Positions 34,780-43,057 of a DNA stretch of 64,000 nt are shown piece after piece. The first letter of the stretch is position 1; each line of letters opens with the position of its first letter. Made by a program: the position numbers and the translations under genes. The notes beneath the pieces are model-generated. The model saw only the letters and a list, made by a program, of their open reading frames with translations, ran no database searches and was not told the origin of the DNA. Origin of the DNA: JACTOJ01 sp032335695 (lineage in GTDB: Bacteria > Bacillota > Clostridia > Clostridiales > Clostridiaceae); assembly GCF_032335695.1 (NCBI RefSeq), contig NZ_JACTOJ010000012.1, positions 62,001 to 126,000 of the forward strand, in the 5' to 3' direction.

Positions 34780-35304
34780 ATGATTTATTATAGTAATGAA
34801 AATTTGCTTATACGCTCTATGGTAAAAAGTGATATAGAAAAGCTGGTCAATGGTTTTCAACTTCAAAATTGGAACAAACCCTATGATTTATTCATGGAAT
34901 ATTATCATCAGCAAGAGAATAATGAAAGATCTGTAGTTATTGCTGAGATGGATGATAATGTGACAGGCTATGTTACCATTCTTCCCCATGCTCAGTCAGG
35001 ACCCTTTGTTCATAAAAATATACCTGAAATTGCTGATTTCAATGTGCTCATTAAATATCAGAGAAGAGGCATAGGCAATAGAATTATGGATGCAGCAGAA
35101 GCTGTTGCAAGAGAAAAAAGCGAATTTGTATCTCTAGGCGTGGGGCTTCATCATGGATATGGCTCCGCTCAAAAAATATATGTAAAGCGCGGCTACATCC
35201 CGGATGGCACAGGCGTTTGGTATAATGACAAACAATTGGAGCAGTATGGAGAATTCAGAAATGATGATGATTTAGTTCTATATTTTATAAAACACTTAAA
35301 ATAA
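34780..35304 (+). CDS. GNAT-family N-acetyltransferase
   Basis: A 174-residue GNAT. Acetyl-CoA loop YQRRGIGNRIMDAAE (residues about 91-105), then GYGSAQKIYVKRGYIPDG in the last helix. The extended FNVLIKYQRRGIG strand and the HHGYG turn suggest a clostridial small-molecule or antibiotic acetyltransferase subgroup. The start is ATG 34780 after AAGAAGGTG. A methyltransferase relic follows. Confidence 0.83.
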   Translation: MIYYSNENLLIRSMVKSDIEKLVNGFQLQNWNKPYDLFMEYYHQQENNERSVVIAEMDDNVTGYVTILPHAQSGPFVHKNIPEIADFNVLIKYQRRGIGNRIMDAAEAVAREKSEFVSLGVGLHHGYGSAQKIYVKRGYIPDGTGVWYNDKQLEQYGEFRNDDDLVLYFIKHLK

Positions 35305-35316
35305 GGAGGTATTTGC

Positions 35317-35430
35317 ATGCCATAAGCTCATAAAACAATTTTGTCTCAGTTGTTGTCACATATGGCTAACCTTGAAATAATGAATGTTTTAGATACAGGA
35401 AGTGGGATAACAAGCTTAGGCATAATATAG
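35317..35430 (+). pseudogene. 5' remnant of a SAM-dependent methyltransferase
   Basis: A perfect AAGGAGG box and ATG 35317 are followed by CCA and a TAA at codon 3. The frame then continues AHKTILSQLLSHMANLEIMNVLDTGSG before stopping at 35428. VLDTGSG is the SAM-binding motif I, and the rest of the methyltransferase is missing. So this is the 5' end of a decayed gene with both a nonsense codon and a 3' deletion. Confidence 0.65.
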
Positions 35431-35466
35431 GCTATTTAATTGAAAAAAAATAAAGGAGTATTAACC

Positions 35467-35946
35467 ATGGAAATAAACATTAAATTAGCACAAGAAGAAG
35501 ATACAAATAGATTAGTTGAACTGCTTAATGCTGTTACTTTACATTTACATGAAAAAAATATAAATCAATGGACATACCCTTCGAATACCGAGGAGATAAA
35601 TAAAGATGTAAAAGATGAAAATATCTATATTATTACCTTTGGCAATCTATTAATTGGAACTTTCTCTTTGAAGCCTATAGATATTTCTTCATTAAATTCT
35701 ATCATTAAAGAAGAAGGTTTTTATCTTTACAGGATAGCTGTGCTGCCTGAATATCAAGGAAAAAATATAGGACTTGACGCTATTGCTTATGCAAAAGGAA
35801 TCTCTGATTCCTCTAAAAAATCACTATATTTAGATTGTTGGGCTGGAAACAAAGTCTTAAAAAATTTTTACTCCAATGCAGGCTTTAAGTTTCTTGGAGA
35901 TTTTCCAGAAGAAGATTACTTGGTCAGTGTTTACTGTCTTTCATAG
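35467..35946 (+). CDS. GNAT-family N-acetyltransferase
   Basis: A 159-residue GNAT. The strand FYLYRIAVLPEYQGKNIG carries the acetyl-CoA loop, and GNKVLKNFYSNAGFKFLG forms the last helix. AAAGGAG lies 11 nt before ATG 35467; the open frame starts at 35440. It stands in a cluster of GNAT genes and relics. The acceptor is unknown. Confidence 0.83.
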   Translation: MEINIKLAQEEDTNRLVELLNAVTLHLHEKNINQWTYPSNTEEINKDVKDENIYIITFGNLLIGTFSLKPIDISSLNSIIKEEGFYLYRIAVLPEYQGKNIGLDAIAYAKGISDSSKKSLYLDCWAGNKVLKNFYSNAGFKFLGDFPEEDYLVSVYCLS

Positions 35947-35987
35947 TTATATATATATTGTTAATGTTTACTAGGATGTGATAAATC

Positions 35988-36596
35988 ATGTTTAAATATT
36001 TACTACAGGGGCTACTTTTTGGACTCGCATATGTAGCACCTATTGGTACTCAAAACTTATACGTTATAAATACCGCTGCAATAAAAAGCAAATTTGAGAC
36101 TTACAAAGTGTCTCTTATAACCGTCTTCTTTGACATTTCCCTCGCTCTTTCCTGCTTCTTTGGAATAGGTTATTTAGTTGAAAAATTTCTCATACTAAAG
36201 GAAGCAATCCTTTTATTAGGTGCAATTATTGTCACTTATATCGGTATAGGACTATTTCGCTCCTCTTCTGAAATCTCTGAAAGTGAATACATAGACAGTT
36301 CTCTTATCAAGACAATTCTCTCCTGCTTTGCAGTTACTTGGCTTAATCCTCAAGCAATAATTGACGGCTCACTGCTGCTTGGAGGCTTCCATGCTTCACT
36401 GCCTAAAGAAATGTCCAAATATTTCATAATAGGAGTATGTACAGCTTCTTTTCTATGGTTTAACAGCTTAGCTACATTTATATCTATATTCAAAAGCAAA
36501 TTCAATAAACTAATAAAGTGGATTAACATAATTTGCGGTGCTATATTAGTATTCTATGGTTTAAAGCTAGGTTATTCCTTTATTAAACTATTATGA
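35988..36596 (+). CDS. LysE/ArgO-family amino acid exporter
   Basis: A 202-residue integral membrane protein with six predicted spans. It begins LLFGLAYVAPIGTQNLYVINTA, the family's conserved PIGPQN-type motif in the first span. The second half has TWLNPQAIIDGSLLLGG, the paired motif. The ArgO/LysE family exports basic amino acids or their analogues. No LysG-type regulator is adjacent. Confidence 0.9.
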   Translation: MFKYLLQGLLFGLAYVAPIGTQNLYVINTAAIKSKFETYKVSLITVFFDISLALSCFFGIGYLVEKFLILKEAILLLGAIIVTYIGIGLFRSSSEISESEYIDSSLIKTILSCFAVTWLNPQAIIDGSLLLGGFHASLPKEMSKYFIIGVCTASFLWFNSLATFISIFKSKFNKLIKWINIICGAILVFYGLKLGYSFIKLL

Positions 36597-36796
36597 TATG
36601 CTCTCCTCTTAATATGAATTCTTATATTAATTAAGGTATATTCTTAATCATTCCTAAAATATTGTATTTTTTGTTAATTTATATACCCTTTTTTATAAAA
36701 TATTCAGTTAATATTTAATCATATTCAATTATTTGATATATTGTAATTAAAATTTTAGATGAAATAAAAGAAATATTTAAAAACGAACTTTAAATG

Positions 36797-36832
36797 ATAG
36801 CAGGTGGATTACCCATCTGCTATTTATTTTTA
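36797..36832 (+). terminator. Orphan rho-independent terminator
   Basis: ATAGCAG...CTGCTAT stem (36797-36823) with extra G-C and G-U pairs and a short loop, followed by TTATTTTTA. It sits 200 bp beyond lysE with no ORF between, so it may serve a long lysE 3' UTR or a small RNA. Confidence 0.6.
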
Positions 36833-36974
36833 CGCACTTGATTTTATATGTTAATTATAATTCATCCATTTATGACTTAATATAAGCAAACTATACATAT
36901 CCTTTGCATTATTTTAATTTAGTGTTGATTCATTTATTAAATTATACAAAAAAAATGGATATTTTCATTATTAA

Positions 36975-37003
36975 TTGTCAATTTTTAAAAAATAATGTAT
37001 AAT
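36975..37003 (+). promoter_or_regulatory. Near-consensus sigma-A promoter
   Basis: TTGTCA (36975-36980), 17-nt spacer, TATAAT (36998-37003). TGGTCA (37011-37016) and TGACCA (37023-37028) form an inverted repeat at the start site, a possible operator. Confidence 0.75.
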
Positions 37004-37056
37004 TATGACATGGTCAAGTTTATGACCAACACTAAAAGATAAAGGTGGTTGTAAAA

Positions 37057-37452
37057 ATGTTAGAAATTAAAGATCCTCAAGGCTTATACGAATTAAAGGT
37101 TGATGCTGAAAGAAAAATAGTTTACGAAAATCATTTTAAAGGTCAGTTCACAAGCGACGCTTTAGCAAGAATGGACAAGGACTATAAAGAAAAAGTAATT
37201 CCTGCATTTAAGGGAAGCAAATGGGCTAAATTATGTGATATGAGAGATTATCAAATAGCTAACAATGTAGATGAAATGAATGCTCATGTTCAATATTGCA
37301 TTGAGCATGGATTTGCTCATGCGGCTCTTATTGTTGAAAGTGCTATTGTAAAAATGCAAATGAATAGAACTGGTAGAAATACACCTGTACCACCTAATGC
37401 ATTTACAGATGAAAAAGAAGCAGATGCATGGTTAAAATCTGTAGGTTATTAA
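37057..37452 (+). CDS. Conserved hypothetical protein (possibly STAS/SEC14-like)
   Basis: A 131-residue soluble protein with its own strong promoter and terminator. AAAGGTGG precedes ATG 37057; the frame is open to 37045. The alternating pattern (LYELKVDAERKIVYENHFKGQ, WAKLCDMRDYQIAN, HAALIVESAIVKMQM) resembles the small STAS/SEC14-like proteins that begin with a short beta strand pair. No catalytic motif is seen. The monocistronic arrangement with a consensus promoter suggests a well-expressed protein. Confidence 0.6.
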   Translation: MLEIKDPQGLYELKVDAERKIVYENHFKGQFTSDALARMDKDYKEKVIPAFKGSKWAKLCDMRDYQIANNVDEMNAHVQYCIEHGFAHAALIVESAIVKMQMNRTGRNTPVPPNAFTDEKEADAWLKSVGY

Positions 37453-37460
37453 TATAAAAA

Positions 37461-37492
37461 AGGATATCTCAATTAGAGATATTCTTTTTTAT
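37461..37492 (+). terminator. Rho-independent terminator
   Basis: GATATCTC and GAGATAT pair around a short AATTA loop and are followed by TTCTTTTTT, 10 nt after the stop codon. Confidence 0.85.
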
Positions 37493-37577
37493 TCTTGGGC
37501 AAAAAATGTTCTTTTGTGTCGTTTTAAAGAAGTTTAAGTAAAAATATATATAAAACATGTTATAAAGGAGGAAAATA

Positions 37578-39194
37578 TTGAGAATATCTGAAGCAATAGT
37601 AAAATTATTGGAAATTAATGATGTTAAATATATCTTTGGTTTACCTGCAAGCACCTTCGCAGGAATTAACGATGCCTTAAATGACAGTGATATAGAATAT
37701 ATAATTACTAAAAATGAAGCTGGAGCTTCATACTCCGCCTCAAAGTACGCAGATTTATCTAAAAAAATAGGAGTATGCCTTATAGCCGGCGGCGTTGGAG
37801 TGGGCAACTCCATAAATGGTATAAATGATGCTAAAAGGAACAAGGTTCCTATGCTTATATTATGTGGTGATGTAAAACGAGCTTTTCAAGGTAAGGGAGC
37901 TTTGCAGGAATTAGATAACGCAAAAATGGTAAGCTCTATAACAAAATATGCTAAGAATATATTGAACGAAGAAGATGCCATATACGAAATTGAAAAAGCC
38001 ATTAAAATAGCTACTACTCCTCCTTGCGGTCCTGTATTAATATCAATACCTTTTGATGTACAGCTTGAAGAATTTAATGGAACACTTAAAACTGAAAAAA
38101 CAATTTTCTCCACAATTGAAGGCGATGTCCATGCTTTAGATGAAGCTATAATTGAAATAAACAAAGCTAAGCATGGTGTTATTTTAGCTGGAAAAGGCTC
38201 TAGAGGTTTGGGAGAAGAAATAAAAAGCTTGAGTACAAAGCTAAAATGGCCTATCATATCCACTCCTAATGCAAAGGGTGTAATTAATTCCGATTTTCAT
38301 TACTACATAGGAAACTATGGTTTCTGTTCCACTGATGGAGCTGTGGAATATATAGAAAAAGAGGAAATAGATTGCCTATTAATTTTAGGCTCTTCCTTAG
38401 GACAAACAGCCACAAGAGATTACAATAATAGTTTGGTGAAAAATAAAAAAGTTATAAGAATTGACTGGGACAAGCAAGAATTCAATAAAGTATTTACTGA
38501 AGATATATCTGTATATTATGATTTAAAAAAGGCATTACCTATTATTCAGGGAAATGTGAAAGAAAAGGAAGATGAGTTCAACAAACCTATAGCAAATAAA
38601 CCCTATGAAAAAAATCACACTGGACTATCCTTAAGATTATTATTTGAAAGATTACCAGAAGCGCTGCCAAAGGATACTCGAATAATAGGGGACATGGGAG
38701 ATTTCTTTAATTACATATTCAAGTATATGCCTATAATTAATGGAATAGATTATTTAACAAGTATTAATTACGCCTGCATGGGAACAGGAATTGCTGGAGT
38801 TATGGGAGCATACCTAGCAGATACAAATAGGCCCTGCGCAGTGGTTTCAGGAGACGGAAGCTTCTACATGAATGGTTCTGAGCTATTTACCGCCAAAGAA
38901 TACAACATGCCTATAATATACTTTATTATAAACAATTCTATGTTAGGTCTTGTTAGAAACGGCTCAAAAGTATTTATGGGAAGATTATGTAAAGGTAAAA
39001 TAGAATTTGAAAGAAGCAATATCGCTTCTATAGCTGAAGCTATAGGGGTTGAGGCAGTAACCATCAATTCTGTTGATGAAATAGATAATATAAAGCATCT
39101 ATTTATAAATAGGACTTCTCCACTAGTTGTAGAAGTGGTTACTGACGGTACAGAAATATTTATAGACGCAGATAGAATAAAAAAAATTAATTAG
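37578..39194 (+). CDS. Thiamine diphosphate-dependent enzyme (acetolactate synthase-like)
   Basis: A 538-residue three-domain ThDP enzyme: an N-terminal Pyr domain (GLPASTFAGINDAL, catalytic Glu in KNEAGAS), a central domain with a nucleotide-like fold (GVILAGKGSRGLG), and a PP domain with GDGSFYMNGSELFTAKEYNMPIIYFIINN, the GDG...NN Mg-ThDP motif. It resembles acetolactate synthase and related 2-oxoacid decarboxylases, but no small subunit or branched-chain genes are adjacent. The start is TTG 37578 with AAAGGAGG at 6 nt. The next gene is a GAF-like protein 13 bp downstream. Confidence 0.85.
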   Translation: MRISEAIVKLLEINDVKYIFGLPASTFAGINDALNDSDIEYIITKNEAGASYSASKYADLSKKIGVCLIAGGVGVGNSINGINDAKRNKVPMLILCGDVKRAFQGKGALQELDNAKMVSSITKYAKNILNEEDAIYEIEKAIKIATTPPCGPVLISIPFDVQLEEFNGTLKTEKTIFSTIEGDVHALDEAIIEINKAKHGVILAGKGSRGLGEEIKSLSTKLKWPIISTPNAKGVINSDFHYYIGNYGFCSTDGAVEYIEKEEIDCLLILGSSLGQTATRDYNNSLVKNKKVIRIDWDKQEFNKVFTEDISVYYDLKKALPIIQGNVKEKEDEFNKPIANKPYEKNHTGLSLRLLFERLPEALPKDTRIIGDMGDFFNYIFKYMPIINGIDYLTSINYACMGTGIAGVMGAYLADTNRPCAVVSGDGSFYMNGSELFTAKEYNMPIIYFIINNSMLGLVRNGSKVFMGRLCKGKIEFERSNIASIAEAIGVEAVTINSVDEIDNIKHLFINRTSPLVVEVVTDGTEIFIDADRIKKIN

Positions 39195-39207
39195 GAGAAG
39201 GTATCAT

Positions 39208-39666
39208 ATGGAAGTATTTTACGAGATAAAAGAAGATTTAAAAAAGATAATTAAATTAGATGAACTTGCCTATCTTACCGTAAAAAATGAAGTTCAAGCT
39301 TTTCCTTTTTACAAAGGCGATTCAGCTCTATTTAGCTTTGAGGAATGGAAGAAATTCCACAGAGAGGATTACCCTACTATAATAGAAAAATCTCCTGTGC
39401 TTATAGATTTAGTGCGGAATAAAAAATATGTAGCAGTAGAAAATACTCACAAGCTTGAAGTTCCCCAAAAAGAATTTCAAGTTTTAGATATACACAGCAT
39501 ATATTTGTTCCCAGTAATAGAAAACAATAAAGTGGTAGGTTTTTTAGATATCGCTTATATAGGAGCCTACTATGTAATAAACAAAGAGGTTTTAAATAAA
39601 ATACAGGCTTTAGTTGACCATTACAAAGAAAAAATATTGAAAACAGTAGAAGAATTCACCAAATAA
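39208..39666 (+). CDS. GAF-like domain protein coupled to the ThDP enzyme
   Basis: A 152-residue protein. After an N-terminal helical part (residues 1-60), a GAF-like sequence follows: VAVENTHKLEVPQKEFQVLDIHSIYLFPVIENNKVVGFLDIAYIG, ending in a helix. The pattern of a short linker, SIYLFPV and GFLDI is typical of GAF sensors. It starts 13 bp after the ThDP enzyme and ends before a strong terminator, so it is co-expressed with it. It may sense a metabolite or regulate the enzyme; this is inference. Confidence 0.68.
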   Translation: MEVFYEIKEDLKKIIKLDELAYLTVKNEVQAFPFYKGDSALFSFEEWKKFHREDYPTIIEKSPVLIDLVRNKKYVAVENTHKLEVPQKEFQVLDIHSIYLFPVIENNKVVGFLDIAYIGAYYVINKEVLNKIQALVDHYKEKILKTVEEFTK

Positions 39667-39679
39667 ATACATGTTTTAA

Positions 39680-39710
39680 AGCCCTGAGTGTAGTCTCAGG
39701 GCTTTTATTA
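39680..39710 (+). terminator. Strong rho-independent terminator
   Basis: AGCCCTGAG (39680-39688) and CTCAGGGCT (39695-39703) form a perfect 9-bp stem with a 6-nt loop, followed by TTTATTAT. Confidence 0.9.
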
Positions 39711-39812
39711 TCTGTAAAGGCTTATGGATAGTCAAATACTGGCTCCCAGGCTTTTATTGTATTACCTATATTTATTGCTTTATAGCCAGTTTATAAAAAG
39801 AAGCATTTTTTC

Positions 39813-39841
39813 TTGACATATAATATGCCCAAGAGTAAAAT
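39813..39841 (+). promoter_or_regulatory. Sigma-A promoter of the tetR operon
   Basis: TTGACA (39813-39818), 17-nt spacer, TAAAAT (39836-39841), immediately before repeated AAACATGT motifs. Confidence 0.78.
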
Positions 39842-39866
39842 TAAACATGTATTAAACATGTTTAAT
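39841..39866. promoter_or_regulatory. TetR operator candidate
   Basis: ATTAAACATGTTTAAT (39851-39866) is a perfect 16-bp palindrome. TTAAACATGT (39841-39850) is a direct copy of its half. Both overlap the transcription start. Confidence 0.65.
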
Positions 39867-39882
39867 TTTTAAGGAGGATATT

Positions 39883-40449
39883 ATGAAAAAAGATAATACA
39901 AAGGAAAACCTTATATTAGCAACTGTTAAGCTTTTATCCCAAAGTGAAGCTGTAACTGAAATTACTGCTCGTCAAATAGTTGCGGAGGCAAACACAAATT
40001 TAGCTATGATCAATTATCATTTTAAATCCAAAGAAACTTTGATAAATATTGCAATAGAAAGAATTATTGCGGATTCAGCTAATAACCTTAAGTCCATGAG
40101 CTATGAAAATTTTTCTCCAAAAGAACAATTAAGAAAAATGCTTTATGACCTATGTAATTTAACAGTTTCCTACAGTAAATTTACAAAAATAAATCTTCCT
40201 TACATTCTGCTTCAAGCTGAAATCACTCAACCTTTCGATGTTCTTCCAATTATTAAAAAGCATTTTGGAGATAAAAAAAGTGATGCCGACTGCAGGATTA
40301 TTGCTTATCAAATGATTTCTTTTATGCAATTGATATTTTTGCGTTCAGAGGATTTTCTAAGATATAGCGGTATAAATATTTTTGATGAAGAGCAGCGTAA
40401 CGCCTTCATAGATATGCAGGTTAATTTATTTTTAGGAGATGAAAACTAA
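39883..40449 (+). CDS. TetR-family transcriptional regulator
   Basis: A 188-residue TetR regulator. The HTH is ILATVKLLSQSEAVTEITARQIVAEANTNLAMINYHFKSKETL (residues about 11-53). AAGGAGG precedes the ATG. It is the first gene of an operon with two tiny membrane proteins that start 2 bp and 28 bp after the preceding stops. The consensus promoter with a palindrome at the start site implies autoregulation, so the membrane peptides are its most direct regulon. Confidence 0.88.
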   Translation: MKKDNTKENLILATVKLLSQSEAVTEITARQIVAEANTNLAMINYHFKSKETLINIAIERIIADSANNLKSMSYENFSPKEQLRKMLYDLCNLTVSYSKFTKINLPYILLQAEITQPFDVLPIIKKHFGDKKSDADCRIIAYQMISFMQLIFLRSEDFLRYSGINIFDEEQRNAFIDMQVNLFLGDEN

Positions 40450-40451
40450 TT

Positions 40452-40730
40452 ATGAATCAAAAAAAATTAAGATCCTGGTCAATACTATCCTTTTTTATAG
40501 CAATAGTCTCTTTAATTGTAGTTGATTGGTATTTACCCGGTTATGGTTTACTACCTATGTTTTCTTTCATTTCAATAGGATTAATATTTGATCAACTTTC
40601 AAGAATATACTTCCCAGCCGCCACAGTTATCAACTATACATTATACAAAAAGAATAGGTTAATTAAAATCCTAGCTTTAGTACTTTTTGTTAATCAAATA
40701 GCACAAATTCGTTATCCATATAAAAAGTAA
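40452..40730 (+). CDS. Small two-span membrane protein
   Basis: A 92-residue protein with two or three hydrophobic stretches (about residues 10-27, 29-48 and 71-82) and a basic tail ending RYPYKK. It starts 2 bp after the tetR stop, suggesting translational coupling. No family recognised. Its co-regulation with a TetR repressor suggests a role in a membrane stress or export response. Confidence 0.6.
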   Translation: MNQKKLRSWSILSFFIAIVSLIVVDWYLPGYGLLPMFSFISIGLIFDQLSRIYFPAATVINYTLYKKNRLIKILALVLFVNQIAQIRYPYKK

Positions 40731-40758
40731 CTAACGGTTGAGGAAAGGAGAGAATAAT

Positions 40759-40938
40759 ATGACCTTATTAAAAATTATGGGAATATCATCAATTGTATTG
40801 CTTATATCCACAATAATTTGCGGATTGTGGATCAAATTTCATCCTGAAGGAAGCGACTTAAACTTTCACTTTAAGCTTTCAATAATTTCAGTAGTTTTAT
40901 CACTTATAACCATCATTCTTTTTATGAAAAAAAAGTAA
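40759..40938 (+). CDS. Small two-span membrane protein
   Basis: A 59-residue protein with two membrane spans (about residues 4-25 and 37-54) joined by a loop IKFHPEGSDLNFHF, and a KKK tail. AAAGGAGAG lies 6 nt before ATG 40759. The frame is open to 40738, but only the later ATG has a box. It is the last gene of the TetR operon. Function unknown. Confidence 0.58.
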   Translation: MTLLKIMGISSIVLLISTIICGLWIKFHPEGSDLNFHFKLSIISVVLSLITIILFMKKK

Positions 40939-41008
40939 CAAATTAAAAGTTTTATGATTTATAAAAGAATTTGGCAGCGGCTTCCTACTTATAATTTAAA
41001 AATCTTCA

Positions 41009-41860
41009 TTACAGTAATTTGATGAATGTATCTATTAGTACCTTTTTTATGCTGCTGCTTTCAAATACAATATATCCCTCCACAGACCAGATAGGAGCAT
41101 TTTTTATTTTTACTTCTTTTAAAACTCCACTTTCAATATAACTTACTACCATTGATTTTAGCACAAAGGAATATCCAAAGCCTTCGCATAAGTACTCCAC
41201 AACTTCAGATATTTGATCTATGCTAAGCTGAAAGTCAAGCCTGTTGTGAATTTGTTCCTCAACGTATTTAATAAAACTTTCTCCAGTATCTGCATATAAA
41301 AGAGTCATGTCTTTTAAATCTTCTATAAAAATCTCGTCTTTGCACTCCTTTGAATTTTGAGTAACTAGAATAATTTCATCCTTTAATACCTTGTAACAGG
41401 TCATTTTATTTGATTTTGGAAGAGTAAACACAAAAGCCACATCTATGAGATTATCCGAAAGCAGTTCTAATATATTAGGAGTATGATTTATTATGACTTC
41501 TAGCGATACATCTGGATTAAGCTTCATAAACTTCTTAGCAGCCTTTTTAATATACCCTGAATAGAGAGAGTGTACCGTTCCTATTCTAAGAGTATCTCTA
41601 TACCTTAAGCTGTTTAGCATAGTAATGCTCTCTTCTTCAATTGCTACCATTCGTTTTGCATAATTAATAAAATATGTACCAGCTTGAGTCAATGCTACAG
41701 ATTTATTATTCCTTGAAAATAAATTAACTCCAAGATATTTTTCAAGCTCCTGTATTCTATTAGATACAGTGGACTGAACTATATTTAACTTTTCAGCTGT
41801 TTTCGAGAAGTTTTTAGTTTCTGCCAGTACAACAAAGGTCTTGTAGAAATCATAATTCAT
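41009..41860 (-). CDS. LysR-family transcriptional regulator
   Basis: A 283-residue LysR regulator: an N-terminal HTH (FSKTAEKLNIVQSTVSNRIQELEKYLGVNLF, residues about 18-48), a linker helix and a periplasmic-binding-protein-like effector domain. GGAGA is 8 nt before ATG 41860. It is divergent from the isochorismatase-like gene, the classic layout for a LysR regulator and its target, with a 131-bp AT-rich intergenic region. The effector is unknown. Confidence 0.9.
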   Translation of the reverse strand: MNYDFYKTFVVLAETKNFSKTAEKLNIVQSTVSNRIQELEKYLGVNLFSRNNKSVALTQAGTYFINYAKRMVAIEEESITMLNSLRYRDTLRIGTVHSLYSGYIKKAAKKFMKLNPDVSLEVIINHTPNILELLSDNLIDVAFVFTLPKSNKMTCYKVLKDEIILVTQNSKECKDEIFIEDLKDMTLLYADTGESFIKYVEEQIHNRLDFQLSIDQISEVVEYLCEGFGYSFVLKSMVVSYIESGVLKEVKIKNAPIWSVEGYIVFESSSIKKVLIDTFIKLL

Positions 41861-41991
41861 AGTCACTTTCTCCTATTATCGATACTATAGATTAATTTAA
41901 GCAAAATTATTTGTTATACAAATTATATATTATTTTTTATAATAAAACTATGTTTTAAAAATACTCATATATTGAGAAGGGAAGTAATTTC

Positions 41992-42534
41992 ATGAGTAAT
42001 ATAGCTTTAATAGTGGTAGATGTGCAGAATGCTTTAATGCAAGAACATCCTTATAATGAGCAGAAAGTGCTTCAAAACATTAAAAAACTTATTTCTGCTG
42101 CAAGGGCTAATGATAAAGAAGTTATACATGTACGCCATGATGATGGAAAAGGCAGCGATCTAGAGTATGGCACAGATGGATGGCAGATTTATGCTGATAT
42201 CGCACCAAAAAACAATGAAACAATTTTTGAGAAGCAGTACAATAGCGCCTTTCATAAGACAGCATTGAGAGACTACCTAGAGAGTAAACAAATAGACTCC
42301 ATTATGCTGGTTGGACTTCAAACAGAATATTGCATTGATGCTACCTGTAAAAGTGCTTTCGATTATGGATATAAAATAATTATGCCAAAAGAAACAAACT
42401 CTACTTTCGATAATCAATATTTGTCTGGTGAAAAACTTTTTGAATTTTATAATTACAGCATTTGGCACAAGCGCTTTGCCGATGTGATCTCAATGGAAGA
42501 CGCAATTAATATACTTGATACAAAAAATGCTTAG
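41992..42534 (+). CDS. Cysteine hydrolase, isochorismatase-like
   Basis: A 180-residue isochorismatase-fold hydrolase with the catalytic triad D10 (VVDVQN), K81 (FEKQYNSAF) and C114 (TEYCIDAT). Having the Cys means it is a true amidohydrolase-type member, such as nicotinamidase or carbamoylsarcosine hydrolase relatives, rather than a phenazine or enterobactin isochorismatase lacking it. The substrate is unknown. Probably activated by the divergent LysR regulator. AGAAGGGAAG precedes the ATG. Confidence 0.86.
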   Translation: MSNIALIVVDVQNALMQEHPYNEQKVLQNIKKLISAARANDKEVIHVRHDDGKGSDLEYGTDGWQIYADIAPKNNETIFEKQYNSAFHKTALRDYLESKQIDSIMLVGLQTEYCIDATCKSAFDYGYKIIMPKETNSTFDNQYLSGEKLFEFYNYSIWHKRFADVISMEDAINILDTKNA

Positions 42535-42560
42535 CTGCTTCAACACTAAGCATTTAAATT
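42526..42560 (+). terminator. Terminator-like hairpin
   Basis: AATGCTTAG (42526-42534) and CTAAGCATT (42546-42554) pair perfectly over 9 bp and are followed by TAAATTT. The 5' arm includes the isochorismatase stop codon. Confidence 0.6.
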
Positions 42561-42595
42561 TAGAATTTGTTATTAAGTAAGAGTGAAGAGTTTAG

Positions 42596-42620
42596 GTAAA
42601 AATCGGCTCTTTTAAGAGCC
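42596..42620 (-). terminator. Rho-independent terminator
   Basis: On the minus strand GGCTCT...AGAGCC, with the PPOX-gene stop codon in the loop, is followed by GATTTTTACC. It ends the MarR-DUF2461-PPOX operon. Confidence 0.75.
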
Positions 42621-43037
42621 AATTTCAAAGGTTGTATTATGCAAAGATTTATAATAATTTCCCCATTTAGGAGTAAAGCATAAAATACAATAATCTGGAT
42701 CAGTGACTCCTAGAGGATAATATACCTCGCAGCCTTCTGACCAAAATCTTTCCTTTATTTTAGGCTCTTCTATAACCTCTATATTTCCAACCAGCATTAA
42801 TCCTGACCAATTATCAAAATCACTAAAATACACACATGCCTTTGGATTTTCTCTAAATTGAGCCACCCTTTTGGTTGAGGTATTAGTACTAAACCAAACC
42901 TTTTCCAGGCCTTCATTTTCTATCTTTATCATAGATTTAATATTGGGAAATCCATCTTCTCCATTTGAGCCTACCATAGCAAATTTACAGCTATTTGCAA
43001 GTTCTAAAGCTTTAAGTATAACATTTTCTTCTTTCAT
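42612..43037 (-). CDS. Pyridoxamine 5'-phosphate oxidase family protein
   Basis: A 141-residue split-barrel flavoprotein of the general-stress-protein-26 type. Family features are FAMVGSNGEDGFPNIKSMIK, VWFSTNTSTKRVAQFRENPKACVYF and the terminal aromatic CFTPKWGNYYKS. It probably binds FMN or F420-like cofactors and handles redox or stress functions rather than vitamin B6 synthesis. It is the third gene of a MarR-led operon, 20 bp after the DUF2461 gene. Confidence 0.8.
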   Translation of the reverse strand: MKEENVILKALELANSCKFAMVGSNGEDGFPNIKSMIKIENEGLEKVWFSTNTSTKRVAQFRENPKACVYFSDFDNWSGLMLVGNIEVIEEPKIKERFWSEGCEVYYPLGVTDPDYCILCFTPKWGNYYKSLHNTTFEIGS

Positions 43038-43057
43038 TTAAATACACCCCTATTATC

